Shown piece by piece: positions 7,640-16,755 of a stretch of DNA of 64,000 nt. The translations under genes and the position numbers were made by a program. The stretch's first letter is position 1, and each line of letters opens with the position of its first letter. Where the stretch lies: assembly GCF_011516655.1 (NCBI RefSeq), contig NZ_WOSV01000007.1, forward strand, positions 1 through 64,000, written 5' to 3'. A model generated the notes under the pieces. It was not told the origin of the DNA. It did not search any database and saw nothing but the letters and a program-made list of their open reading frames with translations. Origin of the DNA: Acetobacter thailandicus. GTDB taxonomy: Bacteria > Pseudomonadota > Alphaproteobacteria > Acetobacterales > Acetobacteraceae.

Positions 7640-9937
7640 GTGAGTATGCCCCCCCTGTCATCGAATCTGCGTCGGATTGCCTTAAATATTTCGATGACGT
7701 CTCTGGGGTGCGCTATGGCTGCAGCTGCAGCACAGGCGCAGAGTGCAGATAAAAAGCATCCCCCGGCTGAACATAAAATTAGTGAATCTTCTCAGCCCGA
7801 AGATATTACCGTGAGCGTACGGCGACGCAGCGAACCTTTGCAAAAAGTACCGGTGGCAACCTCTGTCTACACAGCCAGGCAGGCAACCCGCGATAATGTT
7901 CATGATTTGCAGGGGATTTTTGAATTCATCCCTTCAGCAAATTTTCGTACAAACTCATCATCTAAAGACAGAGCAACTTTTGTAAGGGGTATTGGTACAA
8001 TTGCTACCTCTCCCGGGGTTGAACCCTCTGTATCCACCGTGCTTGACGGTGTTGTACTGGCGCGCCCGGGGCAGGCTACTGCCGACATTCTTGACCTCGA
8101 CCATGTTGAGGTTTTACGCGGCCCCCAGGGCACCCTTTTTGGTAAAAATGCTTCAGCAGGCGCAATAAATATTGTAACCCGCAAACCCACTTCTGACTTT
8201 CACGCATTTGCAGAATCATCTTATTTTTCAGGCAACGAATATCGCCTGACCGGCGGCGTATCCGGCACATTAATACCTTCAAAACTGATTGCAAACGCTT
8301 CAGTTCTCGTCGGCGGTTTTGATGGCAATGTTAAAAATATAGCCAATAATACCACCGTTAACGGTTATGAGCACCGTGGTGCCCGCACCAAACTGCTGTG
8401 GACACCTGATGACGCCACTCAGGTTTTGTTTAACCTTGACTATATGTACCAAAATGACCTGGTACCAACCGGTGTTTACACCTCAACTAATCAGGTGGCT
8501 TATCCAACAAATACAATAACACGCAATCCAGCTCTGGCTGCCGCACTGGCAAGTGAGGGTGTCACACCATCCAAAAATAATACTTCGGTCAGTAATAATA
8601 CACAAAGCCGTTCGGTTGATCATACCGGCGGTTTTTCAACAACCATCGACCGTGATCTGGGGCGGGGATATAAGCTGACATCGATCTCAGCTTATCGTCG
8701 CTGGCAGAACATTCAGGACCAGGATTATGATGGCCTGGCGGGAGTACATGCCACTTTGCCTGAGGTGCGTGACAACGGAAAACTCAACTTCTGGCAGGCA
8801 TCAGAAGAACTGCGCATTGCATCACCGCGTGGTCACTTTTTTGATTATGTTGCCGGTTTTTATTATCTGCACGGCGTTGACCGCGAAGTTTATAGCCGTG
8901 ATTTGTCTGAAAACGGACACCACACAGCTTACGGTCAGTCACATTATGGCATTACCAATAACAACTACGCATTGTTTGCAGAAGGTAATCTGAATTTTAC
9001 AAAAAAATTCCGCGCTATTCTTGGCCTGCGATTGCTGCGCGATGATTTGTCTTACTATATGCGGCGCGTTTCCAGCTCTCCCGTAGCAGTTACAGGTATT
9101 CGCCCATCCTATGCGTCATCCGGCGGATCTTCTCATAACGGCTATGGTGACCGTATCGGCCTGCAATATGATATCCAGTCTAATATCCACGCTTATTTTA
9201 CCTACTCACATGGGTATAAGGGGCCAGCTTATAATGCATTTTTCAATATGCAGGCAACAGATGCAAAGGTCCTGAAACCTGAGCAGAATGACAGCTTTGA
9301 ACTGGGTCTGAAATCACAGTTTCTCCACCGGCGCATTACAGCTAACTTTGCAGCTTTTATTGAAAATTTCTCCAATTATCAGGCTAATTTTCTTGATAAT
9401 GTTGCTGGTGGCACTGTGTACCGCATGATTAATGCCGGTTCGGTTTCATCAAAAGGGGTTGAAGGCGATATTACAGTACGGGCAACACAAAAACTGACAC
9501 TGGGCGGCAATTTTGCTTATACCTACGCTGTGGTTGATAAATTTAACTGCCCGGCGGGTTCGCCGGCATCGTGCAACGTAAATGGTCAGCCCTTACCCTT
9601 CGCTCCTCGCTGGAAATTTGTTCTTAACGCTAATTATACACAACCACTGACTGAGCGATTTAACCTCTCGTTTAACAGCGATTACACATGGCAAAGCCGC
9701 ACTCAGTATGCTCTGACCGAAACACCAGACACTGTGCAAAAAGCATATGGGATCTGGAATATGAGCACCACGATTGAGGATAAAAAGCTCAGACTTCAAC
9801 TCTCACTTATCATGCGTAATGCCCTGAACACGCACTACAATTCTTACATGGCGTATGGCGCTCTTGGTGGTGTGGTCAGCTCTATTCCACGTGATTACGG
9901 TCGTTATGGTGGCTTTGTACTGCATAAGGACTTTTAG
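7640..9937 (+). CDS. TonB-dependent outer membrane receptor 1
   Basis: This protein of about 765 residues has a signal peptide (positive start, then a hydrophobic run ending AAAAAQAQSA). The plug domain follows, with the classic DLDHVEVLRGPQGTLFGKNA and GAINIVTRKP motifs, then a roughly 600-residue 22-strand barrel ending in aromatic F (FVLHKDF). It imports a ligand using TonB energy. GTG 7640 and ATG 7646 are both possible starts. Three nucleotides after its stop an MFS permease begins, so the pair probably moves the same compound across both membranes. The plug resembles receptors for organic substrates and siderophores alike, so the ligand cannot be named. Confidence 0.9.
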   Translation: MSMPPLSSNLRRIALNISMTSLGCAMAAAAAQAQSADKKHPPAEHKISESSQPEDITVSVRRRSEPLQKVPVATSVYTARQATRDNVHDLQGIFEFIPSANFRTNSSSKDRATFVRGIGTIATSPGVEPSVSTVLDGVVLARPGQATADILDLDHVEVLRGPQGTLFGKNASAGAINIVTRKPTSDFHAFAESSYFSGNEYRLTGGVSGTLIPSKLIANASVLVGGFDGNVKNIANNTTVNGYEHRGARTKLLWTPDDATQVLFNLDYMYQNDLVPTGVYTSTNQVAYPTNTITRNPALAAALASEGVTPSKNNTSVSNNTQSRSVDHTGGFSTTIDRDLGRGYKLTSISAYRRWQNIQDQDYDGLAGVHATLPEVRDNGKLNFWQASEELRIASPRGHFFDYVAGFYYLHGVDREVYSRDLSENGHHTAYGQSHYGITNNNYALFAEGNLNFTKKFRAILGLRLLRDDLSYYMRRVSSSPVAVTGIRPSYASSGGSSHNGYGDRIGLQYDIQSNIHAYFTYSHGYKGPAYNAFFNMQATDAKVLKPEQNDSFELGLKSQFLHRRITANFAAFIENFSNYQANFLDNVAGGTVYRMINAGSVSSKGVEGDITVRATQKLTLGGNFAYTYAVVDKFNCPAGSPASCNVNGQPLPFAPRWKFVLNANYTQPLTERFNLSFNSDYTWQSRTQYALTETPDTVQKAYGIWNMSTTIEDKKLRLQLSLIMRNALNTHYNSYMAYGALGGVVSSIPRDYGRYGGFVLHKDF

Positions 9938-9940
9938 ACA

Positions 9941-11188
9941 ATGTCAGCAGCTCCTTCACAGCGCCCTTTTTCCGGTTTGTTCATAACAACGCTGCTGTGC
10001 CTGATTATCGGCGTGGCTGCTGCCGACCGGCAGATTATTGCCCTTATCAAACCGGTTCTTGATCAGACATTTGGCTGGTCAGCACGTGATTACGCTGCCA
10101 TTTCAACATGGACACAGGTTGCAGCCGCTTTCAGTCTGCTGGCCGCAGGGTGGCTGGTTGACTGGTTTGGTCCCAGGCGTACACTTGGTGCGGCATTAAC
10201 CGGGTGGAGCCTGCTGACAGCCCTGCATGCCGTAGCGTTTTCGGTGCTGGATTTTATTTTAATACGTGCAGGTCTCGGTGCATTTGAAGGAGCCGGCACC
10301 CCAAGCATGATGAAATTTATAGCCTCTGCGTTTCCCCGCTCTGAACGCGGCAGAGTAATCGGCACCTTAAACGCTGCGCCTAATTTTGCAGCTGTTTTAA
10401 CACCGGTTCTTGTTGCTTTCTTACTGCCATGGGCTGGCTGGCGCGCACTCGTGGTCGGGCTTGGTATCATTGGGCTTGGGCTTGCCGTATGCTGGTTGCT
10501 ACGCGGGCCATCTGTGATGCTTCAGTCTCACACCGAAAGCCACCCTTTAAAAAAAGAGCATTTATCAGCTCCGCCGGTGCGTCGGGTTATTATCGCCTTT
10601 TCAGTATGCAAAGTTTTATCTGATGCAACCTGGTGGCTGCTCCTCTTCTGGCTACCTGATATTTTTCACACTCATTTTGGCCTGAGCCTGCGCGCTATGG
10701 GCAGCGCATCAGGAACGGTATATGTCGGAGCCGGAACCGGAGCATTTATAGGTGGCGTTCTGCCAGGAATATTAAGACCTTATACCGGCTCAGCAGAAAA
10801 AGCCCGACGTATCGTAATGGGCACTGCAGCACTATGTGTTATACCAATGATGTTTGTATTTTTCACAAGCTCTCTGCCTCTCGGACTGATTTTGCTGACA
10901 ACGGCGCTCATGGCACATCAGGTATTTTCGAGCAATTTGTTCGGTCTTGTGACTGACTGGCTACCAGCTGGCCTGGTAGGTCGTGTCATTGGCATTGGTG
11001 CTTTTTGTGGCAACCTTGGAGGCGCCACTATTTTGTGGCTTAGTGGATTTGTGCCCATGCCTTATCTGCTGGGCAGTTGCAGCCTGGCTTACGTGGCCGC
11101 CTGGTGTGTACTGCTGGTCAGAGTAGGGCCAGGCTGGCTTGAACGTACATTCACCTCCTCTCAGAGAACCCACTACGCTGTTGCGTAA
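9941..11188 (+). CDS. MFS permease (anion:cation symporter-like)
   Basis: This 415-residue inner-membrane carrier has 12 predicted segments. Features of the anion:cation symporter group are visible: GWLVDWFGPRRTLG between helices 2 and 3, the RAGLGAFEGAGTPSMMKF segment, and FPRSERGRVIG. It likely takes up an organic anion by proton symport. The gene is 3 nt downstream of the TonB receptor and 39 nt upstream of the aldo/keto reductase, so these three form one operon. Confidence 0.85.
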   Translation: MSAAPSQRPFSGLFITTLLCLIIGVAAADRQIIALIKPVLDQTFGWSARDYAAISTWTQVAAAFSLLAAGWLVDWFGPRRTLGAALTGWSLLTALHAVAFSVLDFILIRAGLGAFEGAGTPSMMKFIASAFPRSERGRVIGTLNAAPNFAAVLTPVLVAFLLPWAGWRALVVGLGIIGLGLAVCWLLRGPSVMLQSHTESHPLKKEHLSAPPVRRVIIAFSVCKVLSDATWWLLLFWLPDIFHTHFGLSLRAMGSASGTVYVGAGTGAFIGGVLPGILRPYTGSAEKARRIVMGTAALCVIPMMFVFFTSSLPLGLILLTTALMAHQVFSSNLFGLVTDWLPAGLVGRVIGIGAFCGNLGGATILWLSGFVPMPYLLGSCSLAYVAAWCVLLVRVGPGWLERTFTSSQRTHYAVA

Positions 11189-11227
11189 ATTTTTTACTAT
11201 TCACCGGAATAAGGACTGAAAGAAATT

Positions 11228-12226
11228 ATGAACTGGCTTGCTTCGCCTGCGCGTTATGACAATGCAACATTTCAGCGATGTGGTCGCTCAGGGCTTGATC
11301 TGCCACGTATTTCTCTGGGGTTATGGCATAATTTTGGTGATACAGATGCATTCGCCACAGGCCGGGCTACTGTCAGACGTGCCTTTGACAGAGGGATCAC
11401 TCATTTTGATCTCGCCAATAACTACGGCACACCATATGGTTCGGCTGAAGAAAATTTCGGGCGGATTCTGCATAAAGATCTGTCCCCCCACAGAGATGAG
11501 CTGATCATCACCACAAAAGCCGGATGGGATATGTGGTCAGGCCCGTATGGCAATGGCGGCTCACGCAAGTATCTTTTATCATCACTTGATCAGAGCCTGA
11601 AGCGGATGGGCCTTGATTATGTTGATATTTTTTACTCACACCGTCCTACACCCGATGTACCACTTGCAGAAACCATGGGTGCACTCATTCATGCTTACAA
11701 ACAGGGGAAAGCCTTATATGTCGGCATTTCATCTTATGATGCCCCTTCAACCCGCGAAGCAGAGACTATTCTGCGTGAAGCCGGCGTTCCTCTCCTGGTG
11801 CATCAGCCGGCTTACTCCCTCCTTAATCGTACAATTGAAACCGACCTGCTCCCCACCCTTGATGAGCTGGGTACAGGATGCGTTATTTTCTCACCGCTTG
11901 CTCAGGGGTTACTAACCCGTAAATATCTTGAAGGTATCCCGACTGATTCACGTGCAGCGCGCAGCCGCTTTCTCGATCAGGCGGCGATTACCCCCCGGCT
12001 CATTGAGACCGTACGAGGGCTGGATGCCATTGCACAAAACCGTGGGCAAAGTCTGGCACAAATGGCTGTCGCCTGGACGCTGCGTGATGCACGTGTGACA
12101 TCAGCTATTGTCGGAGCACGCAATACACAGCAGCTGGATGAGACACTTGAAGCTTTAAATAACCTGACATTTGAAACAAATGAGCTTGCCAGAATAGATG
12201 AACTGACTGCACATGCAGAGATCTGA
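11228..12226 (+). CDS. Aldo/keto reductase (YghZ-like)
   Basis: This 332-residue NADPH-dependent carbonyl reductase is a TIM barrel. The catalytic tetrad is visible as Asp and Tyr in DLANNYG, Lys in TTKAGWDMW and His in FYSHRP. The C-terminal cofactor signature includes TSAIVGARNTQQL. The GPYGNGGSRKYLL segment resembles the L-glyceraldehyde-3-phosphate reductase/Kv-beta-like group. Being last in the receptor-permease operon, it probably reduces an aldehyde or ketone made from the imported compound. The transcription unit ends just before an IS6 remnant. Confidence 0.88.
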   Translation: MNWLASPARYDNATFQRCGRSGLDLPRISLGLWHNFGDTDAFATGRATVRRAFDRGITHFDLANNYGTPYGSAEENFGRILHKDLSPHRDELIITTKAGWDMWSGPYGNGGSRKYLLSSLDQSLKRMGLDYVDIFYSHRPTPDVPLAETMGALIHAYKQGKALYVGISSYDAPSTREAETILREAGVPLLVHQPAYSLLNRTIETDLLPTLDELGTGCVIFSPLAQGLLTRKYLEGIPTDSRAARSRFLDQAAITPRLIETVRGLDAIAQNRGQSLAQMAVAWTLRDARVTSAIVGARNTQQLDETLEALNNLTFETNELARIDELTAHAEI

Positions 12227-12257
12227 AAACTTCCTGATTTTAAAAGATTTCTGCAAT

Positions 12258-12480
12258 AGCCCTGTTGCAAGGTTGGCTTTCATGATTGAAAACGTTTCTG
12301 GTTTTGGAACGGGACATGTCAAATGAGTGATTTCAGAGGACGGTTCATTGGTATTGCCGCTACGGAATCTGGAAACTATGCTCTGCAAACGCGGGGTAAG
12401 TGTTGATCACTCCACGATTTACCGCTGGGTTCAGTGCTACGCACCCGCGATGGAAAAGCGCCTGCACTGGTAATGGAAAC
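12258..12480 (+). mobile_element. IS6-family element remnant (opposite orientation to 6115-6360)
   Basis: A terminal-repeat-like CCTGTTGCAAGGTTGG starts the remnant. Then come MSDFRGRF, a gap where the first helix is deleted, and in another frame VSVDHSTIYRWVQCYAP and AMEKRLHW before a stop. The DDE domain is missing. Together with the minus-strand copy at 6115-6360 it brackets the dioxygenase-receptor-permease-reductase block in inverted orientation. Confidence 0.75.
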
Positions 12481-12680
12481 GCCCGGGCCTTTCGCGCAGC
12501 TGGCAAGGGGGAAATCCTTCCCCCGTTGACCCTCTAAGGAGCAGCAATATAAGGTTTCATTTAATAACCGTTTCCGCCCTCATTTAAGTCACTCAAGGGC
12601 TCATCCAGCTACCCTGAAACCGGACATCCCGTCTGGAATTTCAAACAGACCGCAACGCATCAGTCAGTATTCCGGCCACA
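12481..12680. other. Gene-free stretch with hairpin repeat
   Basis: No coding potential is visible here. It contains the second copy of the G/C hairpin repeat (12507-12524) and then unremarkable sequence up to an IS5-type remnant. Confidence 0.5.
12507..12524. repeat. G/C hairpin repeat, copy 2 of 2
   Basis: GGGGGAA and TTCCCCC pair around an ATCC loop, flanked by GGCAA on the left and GTTGACC on the right, as at 4465-4482. The flanks are conserved along with the stem, so this is a duplicated sequence. Confidence 0.55.
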
Positions 12681-12890
12681 TCACAGCTCGCGAGCTCTCA
12701 CAAACAACGTATCAAGTTGCGAGAGGAAGCGAGATCGATCCGCTTTCCCGAACGCAGCTCCGGTCGAGGTTATAACGCCCATCGGGCGCCGGGATTGCTG
12801 GTAAATCGGAGTCCACGGCGGAAGATCGCTCGGCATCACCCGCCATGCAATACCGTAACGGATCACATACTTAGCAGGTTTTTTCACCCT
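12681..12890 (-). pseudogene. IS5-family transposase remnant (N-terminal part)
   Basis: The minus strand reads KYVIRYGIAWRVMPSDLPPW then TPIYQQSRR, the conserved N-terminal helix region of IS5-type transposases that follows the YPSD start. After about 35 residues the frame decays. Neither the start nor the catalytic domain is present. Confidence 0.75.
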
Positions 12891-12943
12891 TTATTTTTTA
12901 CATATTATGTAAAATTATTCGTTAGATTCCAGAAAAATGGCCT

Positions 12944-13429
12944 TTATTCGCGTGTGTAACTATCAGGAATATCAGGATGTTGCCCTGCTTTTCCCCAGAG
13001 GATAATTTCATTACCCCATGGATCCATAAAAGCATGGTTGTATCCATTAAACGTTGACCAATAGTGATCGCGCCATAATTCTTTAGCTCCACGAGCACAG
13101 GCTGCCGTAAGAATGCGTTCAGCTGTATCATCATCTCCTATCAGCAGCCATATACGAGGCTTACGCCCACTCTGAGCTATAATCTTTGGCTCTGTTCCGC
13201 CTGCATCGGGGTGTGGCCTGGCATTATCAGCTTTAAAAATACCAATGTGTAAATTACCAATCAGACTTTCTGTGCCATCTGGGTTCATAAATTGTCCACC
13301 CGGTACCATACGATGGTAAAGCCCTTCGGGCTTCGGGTCATTACGCCACCCAAAAACTTCAGCATAAAAAGCTGCCGCAGCTGATGGGTCATCAGCAGGA
13401 ATATCAACAAAAATAAGAGTATCAGTCAT
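12944..13429 (-). CDS. VOC-superfamily (glyoxalase/dioxygenase fold) protein
   Basis: This 161-residue protein has paired beta-alpha-beta-beta-beta modules: FVDIPADDPSAAAAFYAEVF GWR at the start and HAFMDPWGNEIILWG near the end, with the typical D-P-x-G-N. Members are metal-dependent lyases, isomerases, extradiol dioxygenases or binding proteins. The first-module metal position is not obvious, so the activity is open. It lies 59 nt downstream of the second TauD-type dioxygenase on the same strand and probably shares its mRNA. Confidence 0.8.
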   Translation of the reverse strand: MTDTLIFVDIPADDPSAAAAFYAEVFGWRNDPKPEGLYHRMVPGGQFMNPDGTESLIGNLHIGIFKADNARPHPDAGGTEPKIIAQSGRKPRIWLLIGDDDTAERILTAACARGAKELWRDHYWSTFNGYNHAFMDPWGNEIILWGKAGQHPDIPDSYTRE

Positions 13430-13488
13430 GCAGTATATCCATAGGTCAATTCATCAGGCGTAACGAAACGAGTATTAAAATTACTGTT

Positions 13489-14361
13489 TCAGTAAGGACG
13501 ATCACCCTGCACCCAGAGACGGTGCATCGTGCGAATATATTTCGTATCGTCAAACAAAGTTCCGGTGTGCAATGTGCACCGGTTATCCCACATTAAAAGG
13601 TCACCCACCTGCCATTTATGACGGTAAACAAACTTTTCAGCCGTCATAAACTCAATCAGTTCATCAAGCAGAGAAAGGTCAGCTGGATCATCATGCCCTA
13701 TAATTTCTGTTACAGTTCCTGTAGATGGCCAGAGTGCATATCGTCCGTCTGTTGGGTGTTTTCGAATCAGGGGATGAACTACATCGGGATTATCGCGAAT
13801 TTGCTGAGCTGTAAGCTTACGTCTCTGATGTTCACGTGTTTCCATAAAATGACGATAAGAGTGATGCAGTCTGAGTTTTTTAAGTGCATTACGCTTCTCT
13901 TCCGGCAGAGCGTTATATGCAGCAACACCATCTGCAATAAGCGTGTCACTGCCTTCCTCAGGCACTTCAACTGCATACAGCATTGTACTCATGACAGGCT
14001 CTTCTTTATAAGAATAATCCGTGTGCCAGCCTACACCATCATTATGAGCCCCGATTGGTCGTCCATCAGTTATTCGGTTTGAAAGGACATAAATTTCGGG
14101 AAAATCTGGTAGGGTAAAGTCTTTAATAGTGTGCCCTTCAGGTGTGCCAACACGACGAATAAAACGCATAAGACCATCGGGGTCGAGGCTCTGGCCTCTC
14201 AATAACAATGCTCCATGCCGGTTGAAAGCATCTGTTACAGTATCAAGAGTAGCGTTATCAGCCTTCGATATATCGAGATTTTTTACTTCAGCACCAAAAC
14301 CTGAGACCGGTTTAAGTGGAACGATGTGAAGGGACGCCTGAAGCGCCGCTGTATCCGTCAT
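13489..14361 (-). CDS. TauD/TfdA-family Fe(II)/2-oxoglutarate dioxygenase 2
   Basis: This 290-residue dioxygenase contains HGALLLRGQSL, the metal His-x-Asp in GWHTDYSYKE and the distal His in WDNRCTLHTGTLFDD, with MHRLWVQGDRPY at the end. The long SYRHFMETREHQRRKLTAQQ insert is characteristic of the subgroup that includes (R)-dichlorprop and 2,4-D dioxygenases. I start at ATG 14361, which has GAGGAGA upstream, rather than at the farther ATG codons at 14394 and 14469. It heads a leftward unit with the VOC protein and is divergent from the extradiol dioxygenase. Confidence 0.88.
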   Translation of the reverse strand: MTDTAALQASLHIVPLKPVSGFGAEVKNLDISKADNATLDTVTDAFNRHGALLLRGQSLDPDGLMRFIRRVGTPEGHTIKDFTLPDFPEIYVLSNRITDGRPIGAHNDGVGWHTDYSYKEEPVMSTMLYAVEVPEEGSDTLIADGVAAYNALPEEKRNALKKLRLHHSYRHFMETREHQRRKLTAQQIRDNPDVVHPLIRKHPTDGRYALWPSTGTVTEIIGHDDPADLSLLDELIEFMTAEKFVYRHKWQVGDLLMWDNRCTLHTGTLFDDTKYIRTMHRLWVQGDRPY

Positions 14362-14583
14362 CCTCTGTTTCTCCTCTGAGTCTAACAGTGACATCGTTTC
14401 ACTGCATTCATTTCGATCTAGACATTGTTTCGATATCGACTCTTGTCTGAATGCGCCATAGATTAGCATGCACAGGCAACTTACTCATAAGACAGAAAAA
14501 ACCCTCTTGGTTGGCTTTGCACGTTACCTCCATTGTGAGCAGGCATCGTTTCTGATGTTGTAAAAGAAGAAAAGGAAACAGAC

Positions 14584-15378
14584 ATGCGTATGCCAGTTTT
14601 GTTTTTTGGGCATGGAAGCCCTGTTATCGCGTTGCAAAATAACGTAACAACACAGCATTGGCGCCACATGGCTCTGCGCGTGGAACAGGATTATGGTCGC
14701 CCAAAAGCTATTCTGTCTGTTTCAGCACACTGGCTTACACGAGGGGTAGCTGTTACAGCCATGCCTGTGCCCCCAACCATACATGATTTTGGCCCTTCTT
14801 TGCCAAAAGCATTATTTGACGTGCGGTACCCAGCCCCAGGCAGCCCTGACCTGGCCCGTAAAATCGCTTCACTTTTTGCTCCGGTATCTGTTACGCTCGA
14901 CACTTGGGAGTGGGGACTTGATCACGGGACATGGTCAGTGTTGTGCAAAGCCTGGCCAGATGCAGATATTCCAATTGTACAGCTCAGTCTTGATATAACG
15001 CGCAGCCCACAGAAACATTATGCGCTGGCACAAAAACTTAAGCCTCTGCGCGATGAAGGTATTTTAATTATTGGTACCGGCAATATTGTTCATAATCTTC
15101 CACGTATGGACTGGGGAAATCAGAATTGTCAGCCTTATCCCTGGGCGCAGTCATTTGATGATTACATCGTCCAGGCGATTGCCAAAGGAAATATACAGGA
15201 CATTATTGATTACGAAACACAGGGAGAATCAGCATCACTTTCTGTTCCTTCTCCTGATCATTTCTGGCCATTATTTTATACACTGGGCGCTGCACAGCCT
15301 GAAGACCGTATTGTTTTCGAGCCGCGGCATATTGAACATAGTTCACTCAGTATGACCAGCGTTGCCTGGTGGCCTTGA
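14584..15378 (+). CDS. LigB/DODA-type class III extradiol ring-cleavage dioxygenase
   Basis: This 264-residue enzyme belongs to the YgiD/4,5-DOPA dioxygenase group, which opens catechol-like rings next to the hydroxyls. Iron-ligand regions are FFGHGSP, SVSAHW and, further on, the WEWGLDHGTWSVL block; IGTGNIVHNL follows. AAGGAAACAGAC precedes the ATG. The nitroreductase follows 83 nt downstream on the same strand. Its presence argues that an aromatic diol is made somewhere in the pathway. Confidence 0.86.
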   Translation: MRMPVLFFGHGSPVIALQNNVTTQHWRHMALRVEQDYGRPKAILSVSAHWLTRGVAVTAMPVPPTIHDFGPSLPKALFDVRYPAPGSPDLARKIASLFAPVSVTLDTWEWGLDHGTWSVLCKAWPDADIPIVQLSLDITRSPQKHYALAQKLKPLRDEGILIIGTGNIVHNLPRMDWGNQNCQPYPWAQSFDDYIVQAIAKGNIQDIIDYETQGESASLSVPSPDHFWPLFYTLGAAQPEDRIVFEPRHIEHSSLSMTSVAWWP

Positions 15379-15461
15379 TCTTCAGCATACCAGTGACAGA
15401 TTTTTGGTCGGACTGACATTTTTATGATCTCATCTACCTGCAATAAAGGAGTAATCTTTCT

Positions 15462-16061
15462 ATGACTACAGCCCCTTCACGTAAAATTTTATCTGATGCA
15501 GCTTCGTTCATTCTTGATCGCTGGTCGCCACGCGCATTTGAAGCAGCACCAATTACTCAAAGTGAACTTCTGGCACTTCTTGAAGCTGGTCGCTGGGCTC
15601 CTTCCGCCTACAATAATCAGCCCTGGCGTTTTATCTATGCACGCCGCGACACACCGGAGTGGGAACGTTTTGTGTCATGGCTGATTCCCTTTAACCAATC
15701 ATGGGCATCAAACGCATCAGCTCTGGTTTATATTGCCTCTCATACAGTAACAGTTTCTTCTTCAAGCCCTGAACCCCGGCCAGCACCGACTCATGCGTTT
15801 GATACTGGTGCAGCAAGCATGCTCATTCAGCTGCAGGCGTTACAAGCAGGCTGGGCAACCCACCCGGTAAGTGGCTTTGACGCAGAGCTGGCACGTGCAG
15901 GGCTAGAGCTACCAGAGGAATATGCACTTCATGCGGCTCTGGTTATTGGTAAACAAGGTGATGCCAACATTTTACCGGAAGGTATTCGCGAGCGCGAAGT
16001 TCCTTCTGAACGGACAGAACTTGTAAAGCTATCGTTTGAAGGTCGCTTTATATCTCAATAA
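15462..16061 (+). CDS. Nitroreductase-family flavoprotein
   Basis: This 199-residue FMN protein has the family start RWSPRAFEAAPITQSELL and the LLEAGRWAPSAYNNQPWRFI signature that contacts FMN, with a C-terminal EREVPSERTEL. Family members reduce nitro groups, quinones or enones using NAD(P)H; RutE of the pyrimidine pathway is a distant relative but lacks this start. It is preceded by AAGGAG. It probably works with the extradiol dioxygenase upstream. Specific substrate unknown. Confidence 0.83.
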   Translation: MTTAPSRKILSDAASFILDRWSPRAFEAAPITQSELLALLEAGRWAPSAYNNQPWRFIYARRDTPEWERFVSWLIPFNQSWASNASALVYIASHTVTVSSSSPEPRPAPTHAFDTGAASMLIQLQALQAGWATHPVSGFDAELARAGLELPEEYALHAALVIGKQGDANILPEGIREREVPSERTELVKLSFEGRFISQ

Positions 16062-16096
16062 AAAGCAACCTGTCTTTTTTAAAAAATAATTTTCAA

Positions 16097-16135
16097 AATC
16101 TGGTAGTTTTAAACTTTATAAAAAACTACCAGATT
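16097..16135. terminator. Bidirectional terminator between convergent genes
   Basis: AAATCTGGTAGTTTT pairs with AAAACTACCAGATTT around an 11-nt AT-rich loop. Flanking A and T tracts give both directions a U-run. It lies exactly between the rightward nitroreductase and the leftward isochorismatase-type hydrolase. Confidence 0.75.
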
Positions 16136-16755
16136 TATGTAGTCCACGCAGTTATCAAATCCTGGACGGATACAGATGTTGCACAGTGAGTAGAAAGAAT
16201 AGCCAGGGCATTTCTATGTGTTTTAACATCAAAAGCTGCACAGGCATCCTGAGCAATAAAAACATCAAAATTACGATGAAATGCATCACGCGCTGTGGCA
16301 TCTACACAGCAATCAGTTGTGAAACCGCACAAAATGAGAGTTTCTATCTTTTTGCTCTTAAGATGGGTCTCAAGATCTGTTCCTGAAAAAGCACTATAAA
16401 GTAGTTTTTCAACTTCGGGATCTCCCGGCTGTGGTGTCACTCTGTAATACTCAGAACCTGTTGTGTCAGCACGACAAATTGAAATTTCATCAGCCATACC
16501 CGAGCGTATCATAAACCGCCTGAGTGCGCGTGAATCTGTTTCAGATCGCGTTACAACGCGTATAAACCATGGCGTGATACCCGCTTTGCGGGCAGCGGCA
16601 ATCAGATGCTCTGAGTGTGATATTGCCTGTTCCGCTGCCTGTATATCCATACCGCTCTGAGCCATCACAAAGCCGGGTGCAGCAAAATCTTTTTGTATGT
16701 CTATAACAAGTAATGCTGTGCGTGAGGGTACAACATGCTGAGCTAAAGATCTCAT
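16135..16755 (-). CDS. Isochorismatase-family cysteine hydrolase (RutB-like)
   Basis: This 206-residue hydrolase carries the family triad: Asp19 in LLVIDIQKDF, Lys in EKLLYSAFSGT, and Cys in GFTTDCCVDATARDAF. The group splits amides such as ureidoacrylate, N-carbamoylsarcosine or maleamate. Its ATG overlaps the stop of the MFS gene by 4 nt, so the two are translationally coupled and probably handle the same nitrogen-containing compound. With a RutA-family oxygenase nearby it could play a RutB-like amide-cleaving role; that is inference. Confidence 0.85.
   Translation of the reverse strand: MRSLAQHVVPSRTALLVIDIQKDFAAPGFVMAQSGMDIQAAEQAISHSEHLIAAARKAGITPWFIRVVTRSETDSRALRRFMIRSGMADEISICRADTTGSEYYRVTPQPGDPEVEKLLYSAFSGTDLETHLKSKKIETLILCGFTTDCCVDATARDAFHRNFDVFIAQDACAAFDVKTHRNALAILSTHCATSVSVQDLITAWTT

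Noticed and set aside
6344-12480. Intact IS6 composite transposon
   Set aside because: Both flanking transposases are frameshifted and lack the catalytic domain, so no present-day mobility can be claimed.
15462-16061. Nitroreductase as RutE (malonic semialdehyde reductase)
   Set aside because: The family fold fits, but the RutE-like N-terminal and active-site surroundings do not; a general nitroreductase call is safer.
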